A DNA stretch of 42,198 nt from Candidatus Doudnabacteria bacterium RIFCSPHIGHO2_01_FULL_46_14 (GCA_001779925.1 MFEK01000006.1:38201-80398), one strand, 5' to 3'. Shown: positions 1 through 7,381, counted from the first letter of the stretch. A program made the numbers and translations. The notes: generated by a model not told the origin, from the letters alone.

Positions 1-303
1 ATTCGCAGCGCGGATTGATTGCAGAGCGGCTTCGTATTCCCGCCGCTGTTTTTCGTCGTTGCGATGCGCGTAGTGTATGAGCAGTCGCCAGGTTGGGTGA
101 TCAAGGCGGCGCATTTGGTCATTGGCACTAATCAGCATGTCCGCGAAGCGGCGGCGCAACCATGGTAGTTCTGCTGACATGATTTTGAAAACATTTGGGT
201 CCAGCAGCACCATCCGATCGCCGCATTCGTGAACCCTAATCTCCAGCAGTTGTTGAACAGTAGCTATAGGGCCAGGGTCAAAACCGAGATTCTTATCAAA
301 CAC
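1..303 (-). CDS. Hypothetical protein, 5' part of a gene cut by the window edge
   Basis: The frame is open from a GTG at 303-301 to the first base of the window, giving 101 codons with no stop, so the C-terminus lies outside. The start is supported by AGGAGGG at 314-308, four bases before the GTG, and by a promoter at 412-384. The visible product begins MFDKNLGFDPG and is rich in Arg, Leu and charged residues, with no signal peptide or membrane segment. I do not recognise the family. Gene structure (strong Shine-Dalgarno, leader of about 73 nt, own promoter) matches the other orphan genes in this window. A very short open frame (MITIYKPRN) follows a GGAGGA in the leader; whether it is translated is unknown. 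Confidence 0.7.
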   Translation of the reverse strand, partial: MFDKNLGFDPGPIATVQQLLEIRVHECGDRMVLLDPNVFKIMSAELPWLRRRFADMLISANDQMRRLDHPTWRLLIHYAHRNDEKQRREYEAALQSIRAAN

Positions 304-383
304 AGATCCCTCCTATACCAGAAATTCAGCCGTTTCAGTTTCGTGGTTTGTAGATTGTTATCATTCCTCCGTTCAGACAGCGT

Positions 384-412
384 ATCTTACCATTCACATG
401 ACCGAAAGTCAA
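384..412 (-). promoter_or_regulatory. Promoter of the truncated orphan gene
   Basis: On the minus strand TTGACT (412-407) and TAAGAT (389-384) are separated by 17 bases. Transcription would start near 377, about 73 nt before the GTG at 303. Confidence 0.6.
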
Positions 413-428
413 GTATTTGAGAATGGGA

Positions 429-434
429 TATAAT
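429..434 (+). promoter_or_regulatory. -10 box TATAAT, apparently leaderless promoter
   Basis: TATAAT ends six bases before the ATG at 441, so the transcript would begin at or next to the start codon. No Shine-Dalgarno is present. Confidence 0.55.
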
Positions 435-440
435 CAAGTA

Positions 441-1100
441 ATGCAAGCCAGGCTGATAAACAGAGACATATTGATCCAATGTATAGTTTGCGAATTCGAG
501 GCAAGCGACCCTGCTTTTATTTTTCAAGCAGGGGAGTATGTTCAGATCGTGCTTGAAGACGGGTTGAAGCATTATTTTTCCGTTATGAGTTCGCCGAATG
601 AACTGCCGGTTTTGAAAATTGCCACGCGGCCCAGCCAGAGTGAATTTAAAAAAACCCTGTTACAGATGCCGATTGCTTCAGAGGTCGAGATAAACGGGCC
701 GTGGGGTGATTTGTTTCTGCCGGAAGATGGAAAAGAACGGACATATTATTTTGTCGCGGGCGGCATTGGCATCACGCCTTTCATGAGCATGATCAAATAC
801 AAGGTCGAGGAGAATCTGCCCTATGATATTACGCTTTTATATTTTGCCGATCCGGATCCGATTTTCCGAATGGACCTGGAAAACTATGCCAACAGAAGCC
901 CTCACGTAAGAATTCTTTTTATTCATGAAAAAATCAGCGCAGAGTCAATTAAATCAAAAATCCTTGACGATGCTCGGAACGCGACATTTATGGTTGCTGG
1001 CCCGCCGGGGTTTGTAAATATGGCCGTGCATACGCTTGTTGATTTGAAAATTCCGCAAAAAAATATCATACTAGAAAGCTACACTGGTTATACAAACTGA
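441..1100 (+). CDS. FAD/NAD(P)-binding oxidoreductase, ferredoxin-NADP reductase type
   Basis: A 219-residue flavoprotein reductase of the ferredoxin-NADP+ reductase superfamily. The N-terminal half is the FAD-binding barrel, with the flavin motif as HYFSVMSSP instead of the usual RxYS and a GPWGDLFL loop. The C-terminal half is the NAD(P) domain, with FVAGGIGITPFMSM as the pyrophosphate loop and VAGPPGFV near the end. No 2Fe-2S cluster domain is attached, so it must use a separate redox partner, which is not visible here. I chose ATG 441 over the upstream TTG at 417 because TATAAT at 429-434 fits a leaderless start there. The partner and the physiological reaction are unknown. Confidence 0.85.
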   Translation: MQARLINRDILIQCIVCEFEASDPAFIFQAGEYVQIVLEDGLKHYFSVMSSPNELPVLKIATRPSQSEFKKTLLQMPIASEVEINGPWGDLFLPEDGKERTYYFVAGGIGITPFMSMIKYKVEENLPYDITLLYFADPDPIFRMDLENYANRSPHVRILFIHEKISAESIKSKILDDARNATFMVAGPPGFVNMAVHTLVDLKIPQKNIILESYTGYTN

Positions 1101-1127
1101 TTGATCGCAATCGAAAAAGGAGGAAAA

Positions 1128-1733
1128 GTGAAAACGACAGTCTTTGTTATTGCCCTAGTATTTTGTTCCTGCGTTGCTCCAAAGCGGTCGGTTCAGCCGC
1201 GGACCATGACAACCCTTGTCGAGGTCATTAGGCTGCAGCGGCCGGGGGAAGTTCCGTCGGTATCCAAGCTGTTCGAGAAGACGACTTTGCGCGGTATGGT
1301 AGTTGGCAGAATCTCAGTCGTACCCAAAGACAGCGCCAGATGTCCGGATGAGCGCTACATCGAGCAGGATCTTGAGAAGCGTCTCATTGCTGCCGGAGCC
1401 AGGAAAGCCAAGATATCAGACAAAAAAGAAAAGGTGACGGATTTTTCGATTCACCTAACTTGTTTTTATCAAGGCAATAGCTTTCAAGAACTCTATGTGC
1501 TTGTCGATATGGAGAAGCCAAATATGGGCGGCACAGGGAGCGCTTACGGCAAAACATTCAAGGAAGCAGTCAGTGAAGCGCTCGATGAGGTGATGGAGTC
1601 CATCGTCCCAGAGTACAATGAATCGCTTCATCCTAAAATCGGGGTTCGCCCCGATTTTTTTGCCAAAAAAATCTCCCCAACACTGGTTAGGGAGATTTTT
1701 TTGAAGCTGTTTAGAAATTTGCTTTTGAGGTAA
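1128..1733 (+). CDS. Putative lipoprotein of unknown function, aberrant 3' end
   Basis: GTG 1128 is preceded by AGGAGG (1118-1123), so it is preferred to the TTG at 1101. The product begins with a short basic N-region, a hydrophobic stretch and FCSC, which resembles a lipobox, so it may be lipid-anchored. The body (about residues 30-170) has no motif I recognise. The last 35 or so codons are odd: the frame passes through two strong intrinsic terminators (1635-1661 and 1665-1702) and stops only at 1731-1733, inside a foldback repeat. A transcript ended at the first terminator would have no stop codon. A different frame meets TGA at 1619, so a small indel near the 3' end of the gene, or an assembly error, is likely. 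The true protein may be about 165 residues. Confidence 0.6.
   Translation: MKTTVFVIALVFCSCVAPKRSVQPRTMTTLVEVIRLQRPGEVPSVSKLFEKTTLRGMVVGRISVVPKDSARCPDERYIEQDLEKRLIAAGARKAKISDKKEKVTDFSIHLTCFYQGNSFQELYVLVDMEKPNMGGTGSAYGKTFKEAVSEALDEVMESIVPEYNESLHPKIGVRPDFFAKKISPTLVREIFLKLFRNLLLR
1635..1661 (+). terminator. Intrinsic terminator
   Basis: AAAATCGGGG, a TTCG tetraloop, then CCCCGAT and a run of T. It is a textbook Rho-independent terminator, yet it lies inside the annotated frame of the preceding gene. Confidence 0.85.
1665..1702. terminator. Bidirectional intrinsic terminator
   Basis: AAAAAAATCTCCC and GGGAGATTTTTTT form a stem flanked by A and T runs, so it can act on both strands. On the minus strand it is the first strong terminator downstream of the RNase P RNA gene. 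Confidence 0.75.
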
Positions 1734-1863
1734 AATTTCAGAATTTTGAGCGAAAAAACTTAAACATACGGAAACGATGTGATTGCATCGTTGAGTACTG
1801 TTGAAGATTTTGCAGCCAACAATTCTGAGATTTTAGCTAAATATGAAATTTTTAAACAGCTTC
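1703..1863. repeat. Imperfect long palindrome (MITE-like foldback element)
   Basis: The sequence from 1703 aligns with the reverse complement of the sequence ending at 1863 over nearly its whole length. The ends are GAAGCTGTTTA and its complement. Inner matches include TAAAAT and TCAGAATT, and the tip is a short perfect hairpin (AACGATG/CATCGTT, 1771-1790). The arms are roughly 75 nt and mostly identical. No reading frame or clear target duplication was seen. It could be a miniature inverted-repeat element or the 3' trailer of the RNase P RNA transcript. Confidence 0.6.
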
Positions 1864-1866
1864 GAA

Positions 1867-2462
1867 GCCCAAAGCAAGTCTATAAGCCGAATTCTGTGTT
1901 TGTGTAGCTATCTATCTTGGCTGTCTGTTGCCAGTCAGCTCATGCACCCTACCTAATTTGGGTTTGCACTCAAGTAAGAGTTTAGCCGTTTCACTCCCTA
2001 CGTTACCGTAAGGACTTCCCGACCTGAGTCGGGATCCCTCGGCTTTCGCCTCAGGACGTCTCTGTTCGCATCTCGCGCCTTACGGCGGACGGGAATTACC
2101 CGCTACCCTTGAAATTGATCACTCATATGAGGTTATCAATCCCGGAGTGTTCGGACTTTCCTCCCCGTGAGATAGCTATATACTATTTTTGATTCGATTT
2201 TTTAAATATCGCTTTCCCCAAGCTGACTTTAAATATTTTTCTCGAATCAATGCGTCTGTCTTCGACTCGCAAGCTTCGTAATAAACTAGCTTTAATGGTC
2301 GCCGATTTTTAGTGCTGAGAGTGTCACCTTTTTGATGGTTTAAAAGCCTTTCACGCAGATCGCTAGTTGATCCCGTGTAAAGGTTGTTATCCTTCAAACT
2401 TCTCAACACATAGACGTAATACATAAGTATCTCACGGGGCAGCTACCCGACTTACTTTGGGC
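1867..2462 (-). ncRNA. rnpB: RNase P RNA with a protein gene inserted in helix P3
   Basis: RNase P RNA is the catalytic subunit that trims tRNA 5' leaders. Hallmarks on the minus strand are GAGGAAAGTCCGAACACTCC near 2160 and ACAGAATTCGGCTTATAG near 1890, the two conserved strands of the P4 core. P1 is GCCCAAAGTAAGTC (2462-2449) with GACTTGCTTTGGGC (1880-1867), fully paired with one G-U. P2 is GTAGCT (2446-2441) with AGCTAC (1909-1904). P3 is a perfect 12-bp helix between 2439-2428 and 2174-2163. The loop of P3 holds the whole GIY-YIG gene (2424-2176). Without that 249-nt gene the RNA is 347 nt, normal for a bacterial A-type RNA. A consensus promoter places the transcript start at 2462, the first base of P1, which independently fixes the 5' end upstream of the insert. 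Confidence 0.92.
2176..2424 (-). CDS. GIY-YIG nuclease encoded in the P3 loop of RNase P RNA
   Basis: An 82-residue single-domain GIY-YIG protein of the UPF0213/YhbQ-like type common in Patescibacteria. The motif is read as VYVLRS (residues 4-9) and LYTGST (15-20), followed by the catalytic Arg in DLRERL, His/Asn in NHQ, and the metal-binding Glu in LIREKYLKS. The C-terminus is basic. All key residues look intact, so it is probably an active endonuclease. The ATG lies 3 nt after the 5' strand of P3 and the TAG ends 1 nt before its 3' strand, so the gene fills the loop exactly. There is no Shine-Dalgarno and no promoter of its own, so it must be translated from the RNase P precursor. It could be a homing-type selfish gene or a stand-alone repair nuclease captured there. 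Confidence 0.88.
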   Translation of the reverse strand: MYYVYVLRSLKDNNLYTGSTSDLRERLLNHQKGDTLSTKNRRPLKLVYYEACESKTDALIREKYLKSAWGKRYLKNRIKNSI

Positions 2463-2469
2463 AATGAGA

Positions 2470-2498
2470 ATCTTATCACTCTTGAATTTGTTTGTCAA
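2470..2498 (-). promoter_or_regulatory. Consensus promoter of the RNase P RNA gene
   Basis: TTGACA (2498-2493), 17-base spacer, then TAAGAT (2475-2470) preceded by TG. Seven bases further is 2462, the first base of helix P1. Confidence 0.85.
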
Positions 2499-2525
2499 GC
2501 TGTTTTATGGCATAATAAAACCATG

Positions 2526-2573
2526 AACCCAGTAATACAACTTTGAGTTATTGTTGTAAATACGTGGGTTTTT
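2526..2573 (+). other. Terminator-like hairpin in the gap before the envelope operon
   Basis: AACCCA (2526-2531) pairs with TGGGTT (2565-2570), followed by TTT, with an inner stem TACAAC/GTTGTA (2536-2541 and 2553-2558). It could end a short leader transcript or act as an attenuator. The interval 2463-2647 holds no clear gene apart from the short frame noted for 2604-2651. Confidence 0.35.
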
Positions 2574-2603
2574 CACTCATTAGATTTATTTATCACTAAC
2601 GTC

Positions 2604-2651
2604 ATGAAAAGGCAACTTTTGTTCGTCCGCAGGACGAACTCCCAAAGTTGA
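2604..2651 (+). CDS. Possible 15-codon leader peptide overlapping the next start
   Basis: ATG 2604 to TGA 2649-2651 encodes MKRQLLFVRRTNSQS. Its stop overlaps the TTG start of the sugar transferase as TTGA, the same arrangement seen at 9433. No Shine-Dalgarno is visible. A perfect hairpin (2621-2639) lies inside it. Confidence 0.2.
   Translation: MKRQLLFVRRTNSQS
2621..2639. repeat. Short palindrome GTTCGTCC-GCA-GGACGAAC
   Basis: A perfect 8-bp inverted repeat with a 3-base loop, 8 bases before the sugar transferase start. It may be a dispersed small repeat or a leader hairpin. Confidence 0.5.
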
Positions 2652-4069
2652 TATACCGGGTGAAAAAATCCGAACTAGCGTTCAATGTCATCTCTGTTCC
2701 GGTTGATTTTTTGATGATTTTTTTGGCCGCCTCACTGGCATATTTCTTCCGATATAAGGTAGAAACCTTGCCAGTGCTTTTCGATTTGTCTTACCTGCAA
2801 TATCTGCAACTAATCCTCATCGCCATTCCCTTTTTGCTTTTGCTTTTTGCTCTCAACGGACTTTACGCGCAAAAAAGCACGCACGGCATCTGGCGCGAGT
2901 TTCTCAAAATCGCGGGCAGTGTTTCAGCAGGCCTCATGATTGTGGTTGTCTTGTTTTTCTTTAACAAAAATCTGTTTCCCTCGCGCCTCATCATTTTGAT
3001 GAGTTGGATATTTATTATTCTCTTTGTCAGTTTGGGGCGATCGATTTTGCTCATTGTCCAGCGTGAAATGCTCTCGCGCGGTACCGGCCGGCATCGGCTG
3101 GTGCTGGTAACCGGAGATGAAACAAATCCAATCAGCCGAGAGATAGAACAGAATGCAGTGCTCGGTTACGAGATTGTAGCGGACATTAAATATTCAGACG
3201 ACATTTGGAGCAAGGTGGAAGAAATGCACCGTAGGCACCGTATTGATGAGCTTTTGCAGGCAGATACCAAGCTTGGTAATGAACAGGTTTTAAATCTCGT
3301 AAACATGTGCGAAAATCTTGGAATCAAATTTAACTATCTCCCGAGCATTTTGGAGAGCCACCGCGCCAATATTGAGATAGATGTGATTGGCAACATGCCG
3401 GTTATCCGGCTCCAATCAACGCCGCTCGACGGCTGGGGGAAGGTTATAAAGCGCATTATTGATGTCATCGTTTCAATATTCGGACTTGTTTTATTCTCGC
3501 CGTTCTTTGCCCTTGTTTCAATGATCATCAAATTCGATTCCCGCGGGCCGGTATTTTTTCATCAGCGCCGGGGGTCGTCTTTTCACAGCTTTGAATTTTA
3601 TAAATTCCGCACCATGCACGCCGACCTTTCCGAAGGTTCAGAGGAGGGGGATAGAATCAGAAGAGAGCTTGAGGAAAAAAACGCGCGCCTCGGCCCGTAT
3701 GTAAAAATCAAAAACGACCCGAGAGTTACAAGGGTAGGGAAATTTCTGCGGCGCACCAAGCTTGATGAACTGCCGCAGTTTTGGCATATTCTGCGGGGGG
3801 AAATGTCGCTTGTTGGACCTCGTATTCACATGGTCAAAGAGGTGGAGAAATTTGAAAGCTCGGATAAATACAAGAAAATTTTTGTGATCAAACCGGGCGC
3901 CACCGGCCTCGCGCAGTTAAACCAATTTACCAATCCGGAACTGCCGTTTGAGGAAGAAATCAAGCTTGATCTGTTTTATATTGAGAACTGGTCAGTGAAG
4001 CTCGATCTTTATATTATTGCCAAGACGGTTTATTCCCTGCTGACGCGGAGAATAAGTGCGGATTATTAA
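2648..4069 (+). CDS. Polyprenyl-phosphate sugar-1-phosphate transferase (WcaJ/WbaP type)
   Basis: A 473-residue initiating enzyme of surface polysaccharide synthesis. It moves a sugar-1-phosphate from a nucleotide sugar to undecaprenyl phosphate in the inner membrane. The N-terminus (about 10-140) has four or five hydrophobic segments, then a soluble CoA-binding-like region, then the conserved C-terminal transferase domain from about 260: a membrane hairpin in KRIIDVIVSIFGLVLFSP, RGPVFFHQRRGS, FEFYKFRTMHAD, RRTKLDELPQFWHILRGEMS and LVGPR. The start is uncertain between TTG 2648 and GTG 2660; neither has a Shine-Dalgarno. It opens an operon in which the next gene begins directly after its TAA. 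The exact sugar cannot be read from sequence. Confidence 0.9.
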   Translation: MIYRVKKSELAFNVISVPVDFLMIFLAASLAYFFRYKVETLPVLFDLSYLQYLQLILIAIPFLLLLFALNGLYAQKSTHGIWREFLKIAGSVSAGLMIVVVLFFFNKNLFPSRLIILMSWIFIILFVSLGRSILLIVQREMLSRGTGRHRLVLVTGDETNPISREIEQNAVLGYEIVADIKYSDDIWSKVEEMHRRHRIDELLQADTKLGNEQVLNLVNMCENLGIKFNYLPSILESHRANIEIDVIGNMPVIRLQSTPLDGWGKVIKRIIDVIVSIFGLVLFSPFFALVSMIIKFDSRGPVFFHQRRGSSFHSFEFYKFRTMHADLSEGSEEGDRIRRELEEKNARLGPYVKIKNDPRVTRVGKFLRRTKLDELPQFWHILRGEMSLVGPRIHMVKEVEKFESSDKYKKIFVIKPGATGLAQLNQFTNPELPFEEEIKLDLFYIENWSVKLDLYIIAKTVYSLLTRRISADY

Positions 4070-5200
4070 ATGAGAGTAGCGCTGGTCCACGAATTTTTGA
4101 TTCAAATGGGCGGAGCAGAAAAAGTTTTGCAGAATTTTCATGAAATTTTTCCAACAGCTCCGGTTTATACTTTATTTTATGACCGCGCACGTACCGGCGG
4201 CGTTTTCGATGGCTGGGATATTAGAACCAGCAAACTTCAAAAATTCAAACAGCGCTACAAATGGACCTTGCCGCTAATGCCGCGAGCAATAGAAAGTTTT
4301 GATTTCTCCGGCTACGATGTTGTTCTTTCCGATTCCTCGGCTTTTGCAAAGGGTATTATTACAAAAAAACCAACTGTTCATATTTGCTATTGTCACACGC
4401 CGACGCGTTATCTCTGGGAGTCCATGGATGAATATGCGGCAAATCTGGCATATCCGAGCTTCATAAAGCTGGCATTGAAGCATTATTTAAAATTCAATCT
4501 TAAAAAATGGGATTACAAATCCGCACAAAGACCGGATTATTTTATTGCCAACTCCAAGACAGTGCAGGGCAGGATAAAAAAGTATTATGACAGAGATTCA
4601 ACTGTGATTTATCCGCCGGTGGATACGGATTTTTATAATCGGAAGAAGGGGGGTAAAGGGGAATACTTTCTCACTGGTTCGCGACTGGAGCCGTACAAAA
4701 AAATTGATTTGGTTGTGCAGGCGTTTAACGAATTAAAACTGCCGTTGAAAGTCGTCGGCACAGGGACCGAACTTGAGAAGTTGAAAACCACGGCCAAATC
4801 GAATGTAGAATTCGTCGGTAGAGTCAGCGATGAGCAATTAAGGGATTTGTATTGCGGCGCGCAGGCATTTGTTTTTCCGGCAATCGAGGACGCAGGCATC
4901 ATGGTTTTGGAAGCGCTTTCCTCCGGAACGCCTGTCATCGGATTAAATCGCGGCGGCACGGCAGAGTTTGTCGAGGACCCTGAAAATGGGGTTTTGTTTG
5001 AAAATCAAACAATCAAGGACATCCTGGCTGCAGTCAAAAGATTTCAAGATATGCAATTTGATTCGGAAAAAATTAGAGAGACCGCGCTGCCATTTGATAA
5101 GAAAGAATTTAAGAGGAAAATTACAGAATTCATCTACCTCTCCCTTAATCCCTCCCTTCTCAAGGAGAAGGATAGAGAACCGCATGCGTATAGCAATTGA
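4070..5200 (+). CDS. Glycosyltransferase family 4 (first of three)
   Basis: A 376-residue GT-B fold transferase expected to add a sugar from a nucleotide donor to the lipid-linked glycan started by the preceding enzyme. N-terminal acceptor domain with GGAEKVL (14-20), CYCHTPTRYLWE near 105-116, and C-terminal donor domain with GEYFLTGSRLEPYKK and the EX7E-type motif EDAGIMVLEALSSGTPVIG. The ATG follows the previous TAA directly. The last 20 residues are coded by a short palindromic repeat (5136-5178) and are unlikely to belong to the fold. The 3' end overlaps the next gene by 17 bases. Substrate unknown. Confidence 0.88.
   Translation: MRVALVHEFLIQMGGAEKVLQNFHEIFPTAPVYTLFYDRARTGGVFDGWDIRTSKLQKFKQRYKWTLPLMPRAIESFDFSGYDVVLSDSSAFAKGIITKKPTVHICYCHTPTRYLWESMDEYAANLAYPSFIKLALKHYLKFNLKKWDYKSAQRPDYFIANSKTVQGRIKKYYDRDSTVIYPPVDTDFYNRKKGGKGEYFLTGSRLEPYKKIDLVVQAFNELKLPLKVVGTGTELEKLKTTAKSNVEFVGRVSDEQLRDLYCGAQAFVFPAIEDAGIMVLEALSSGTPVIGLNRGGTAEFVEDPENGVLFENQTIKDILAAVKRFQDMQFDSEKIRETALPFDKKEFKRKITEFIYLSLNPSLLKEKDREPHAYSN
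5136..5178. repeat. GC-rich palindromic repeat at the 3' end of a glycosyltransferase gene
   Basis: A CCTCTCCCTTAATCCCTCC module followed by the palindrome TTCTCAAGGAGAAGG. It is related to the copies inside other genes listed below and forms the C-terminal tail of the upstream protein. Confidence 0.6.
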
Positions 5201-6278
5201 TATCAGGGCGCTTATGGAAGGGAAAACCACGGGCATTGAAGTTTATCTGATTAATTTGCTGAATAGTTTGTTTGTACTCGATGAGAAAAATGAATATATT
5301 TTGTTTGCAAATTCGTTTCGCAAAATTGATTTGCCGAAATTTAACCATCCCAACGTGAAGACTATCGTAACCAGATATCCCAATAAGTTTTTTAATCTTG
5401 CGCAAAAGATGGGCTTTCCTAAAATTGAAAGATTGCTGGGAAAAATTGATCTGTTTTTTTCGCCGCATTGGCGAGTCGTGGCTCTGCGGGAAACCACGCC
5501 GCTCGTCATGACTTTTCATGATTTATTTTTTGAGATTATGCCCGAGTTTTTTACCTGGCGGAGGAGAATATGGCATTGGTTTATGAATTACCCGACGGCG
5601 GCAAAAAGGGCTGATAAAATTATCGCAGTATCAGAGAGTACAAAGAAGGATTTGGTGGAGATGTATGGGATTGAGGAAAATAAAATCGAAGTGATTTACC
5701 CAGGGGTCACACCCTCAACTCACTCCTCTCCCCTCAAGGGAGAGGAAGAAAAACCCTATTTTCTCTATTTCGGGACGTTTGAGCCTAGGAAAAATATTGA
5801 AACAGTTTTGATGGCTTATGCTGCTTATTATGCCCAAAGCAAGATTAAAAAATCTCTGATAATTGCTGGCTCGGAAGGTTGGAAAATAAAAATTGCAATT
5901 CCGGCTGGATTGAGAGGTAAAATCACAGTGAAAAAAAATGTTAGCGAGGAGGAAAAATCTCAGCTTTACCAAAATGCGTTTGCTTTTATTTTTCCAAGCT
6001 TCTATGAAGGTTTTGGTTTTCCCATTTTGGAAGCAGCGAGTTTTGGTCTACCTGTTATTGCCAGTTACAATTCAAGCCTTGCGGAAATTGGAAAAGATTT
6101 TGCCTTGTTCGCAAATCCGTTTCGACCGGAGCAGTTTACAAACCAGATGCTGCGACTCGAACAAGATGAAACGTTTTGGGGAGATTTGGGAGATAAGGGA
6201 TATAGGGTGGCGAAGAATTTTGAGTGGCTGGAGACTGCCCGCAAAACCCTTCAACTTTTTGAGGAGATTGCTGCATGA
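5184..6278 (+). CDS. Glycosyltransferase family 4 (second of three)
   Basis: A 364-residue GT-B transferase. I chose ATG 5184 (MRIAIDIRAL) because residues encoded further upstream are an out-of-frame reading of the previous gene. The N-terminal domain begins with the typical IDIRALMEGKTTGIEVY. The donor domain has PYFLYFGTFEPRKNI and PSFYEGFGFPILEAASFGLPVIAS with the EX7E motif. Between the domains, where relatives have a short linker, the protein has THSSPLKGEEE, translated from a palindromic repeat at 5708-5748. It overlaps the next gene by 4 bases (ATGA), indicating translational coupling. Acceptor and donor unknown. Confidence 0.88.
   Translation: MRIAIDIRALMEGKTTGIEVYLINLLNSLFVLDEKNEYILFANSFRKIDLPKFNHPNVKTIVTRYPNKFFNLAQKMGFPKIERLLGKIDLFFSPHWRVVALRETTPLVMTFHDLFFEIMPEFFTWRRRIWHWFMNYPTAAKRADKIIAVSESTKKDLVEMYGIEENKIEVIYPGVTPSTHSSPLKGEEEKPYFLYFGTFEPRKNIETVLMAYAAYYAQSKIKKSLIIAGSEGWKIKIAIPAGLRGKITVKKNVSEEEKSQLYQNAFAFIFPSFYEGFGFPILEAASFGLPVIASYNSSLAEIGKDFALFANPFRPEQFTNQMLRLEQDETFWGDLGDKGYRVAKNFEWLETARKTLQLFEEIAA
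5708..5748. repeat. GC-rich palindromic repeat inside a glycosyltransferase gene
   Basis: CTCTCCCCTCAAGGGAGAG core with a CCCTCAACTCA flank. It is in frame and lies in the interdomain linker. Confidence 0.7.
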
Positions 6279-7381
6279 GGATTGGCATTGATATGAGAAT
6301 GGCGGGAACAGGGGAGGGGATAGGGAGATACTGCGAGGAATTGGTAAAAAATTTGGCTGAGATTGACAAGGTGAACGAGTATTATTTGATTTTTAATGAT
6401 CACACGACTAGTTTAAAGTTTAAATTTAAAAATGAAAAGTTTAAGAATATCATCGTCAAATCAAAATACTATTCATGGATGGAACAGACGTTTTTTATTT
6501 ACGAGCTGAGCAAATTGAATCTGGATCTTATGCATTTCACGAATTTTAACATTCCTGTATTTTATCAACGGCCATTCGTAGTCACCATCCATGACTTGAT
6601 TCACCATCGGTTTCCGGGCCGAAAAAAATCGCGTTATCTGCACCGTGTCGCATACCGCACGGTCATATGGACAGCTATAAAAAGAGCAGAGACCATCATT
6701 ACCGTATCTGAAGCAACAAAAAACGAGGTAGTAAACATTTTTTCCATTGATCCTAAAAAGGTAAAGGTAATATACGAAGGCGCAAAAGCCTTGCTTGCCG
6801 TGACCGCGAATTCTGAACAAATACTCAAGCGCTATGATATTACCAAGCCATTCCTGCTTTTTGTTGGCGTATGGCGGCAATATAAAAATTTGCCCCGGCT
6901 CGCCGCGGCTTTTGATATACTAAAGCGGCGGCATAACGTTGATGCTCACTTGGTACTCGTTGGCAAAATCGATCCGTTTTATCCGGAAATCCGAGAGGCG
7001 GTTTTTAAAATCCAAAATCATCATGGCATCAGGGCGTTGGGTTTTGTCCCGGATGATGACCTGTCCGCGCTCTACAGCAAAGCGAAGATTTTCGTTTTAC
7101 CGTCTCTTACCGAAGGTTTTGGGCTCATCGGCCTGGAAGCGCAAGCCGCAGGATTGCCAGTTGTCGCGTCTGATATCACGGTTTTGAAGGAAGTATTGGC
7201 AGACGGTGCGGTTTATTTTGACCCCCGGAGCGCGGATGATATGGCGGCCAAAATTTTTGAAATTTGGAACGATCCGGCGGCGGCCCAATCCCTTGCCAGC
7301 ACTGGCGCGGCGAACGCCAGCCGATTTGACTGGCAAAAATGCGCTCGCGAGACTTTAGCATTATATAGACAAGCGATATGA
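6275..7381 (+). CDS. Glycosyltransferase family 4 (third of three)
   Basis: A 368-residue GT-B transferase. N-terminus MRIGIDMRMAGTGEGIGRYCEEL is the usual glycine-rich acceptor-domain loop. TIHDLIHHRFP and ITVSEATKNEV are typical of the subfamily. The donor domain has FLLFVGVWRQYKNLPRL and PSLTEGFGLIGLEAQAAGLPVVASD with the two glutamates of EX7E. It overlaps its neighbours on both sides by ATGA (6275-6278 and 7378-7381), so it is translated in series with them. The order transferase-transferase-MurG-like suggests that surface glycan and peptidoglycan precursor steps are co-expressed. Confidence 0.88.
   Translation: MRIGIDMRMAGTGEGIGRYCEELVKNLAEIDKVNEYYLIFNDHTTSLKFKFKNEKFKNIIVKSKYYSWMEQTFFIYELSKLNLDLMHFTNFNIPVFYQRPFVVTIHDLIHHRFPGRKKSRYLHRVAYRTVIWTAIKRAETIITVSEATKNEVVNIFSIDPKKVKVIYEGAKALLAVTANSEQILKRYDITKPFLLFVGVWRQYKNLPRLAAAFDILKRRHNVDAHLVLVGKIDPFYPEIREAVFKIQNHHGIRALGFVPDDDLSALYSKAKIFVLPSLTEGFGLIGLEAQAAGLPVVASDITVLKEVLADGAVYFDPRSADDMAAKIFEIWNDPAAAQSLASTGAANASRFDWQKCARETLALYRQAI

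Noticed and set aside
1703-1863. Insertion sequence remnant
   Set aside because: No transposase fragment or target duplication could be seen, so it is called only a foldback or MITE-like element.
2176-2424. Self-splicing intron in the RNase P RNA gene
   Set aside because: Nothing but the nuclease frame lies in the loop (about 4 extra bases), so there is no room for a group I or II core. The P3 helix is continuous around it.
4633-4959. Long minus-strand frame opposite a glycosyltransferase gene
   Set aside because: It is an antisense reading of a clear GT4 gene, has no initiation signals and no recognisable product.
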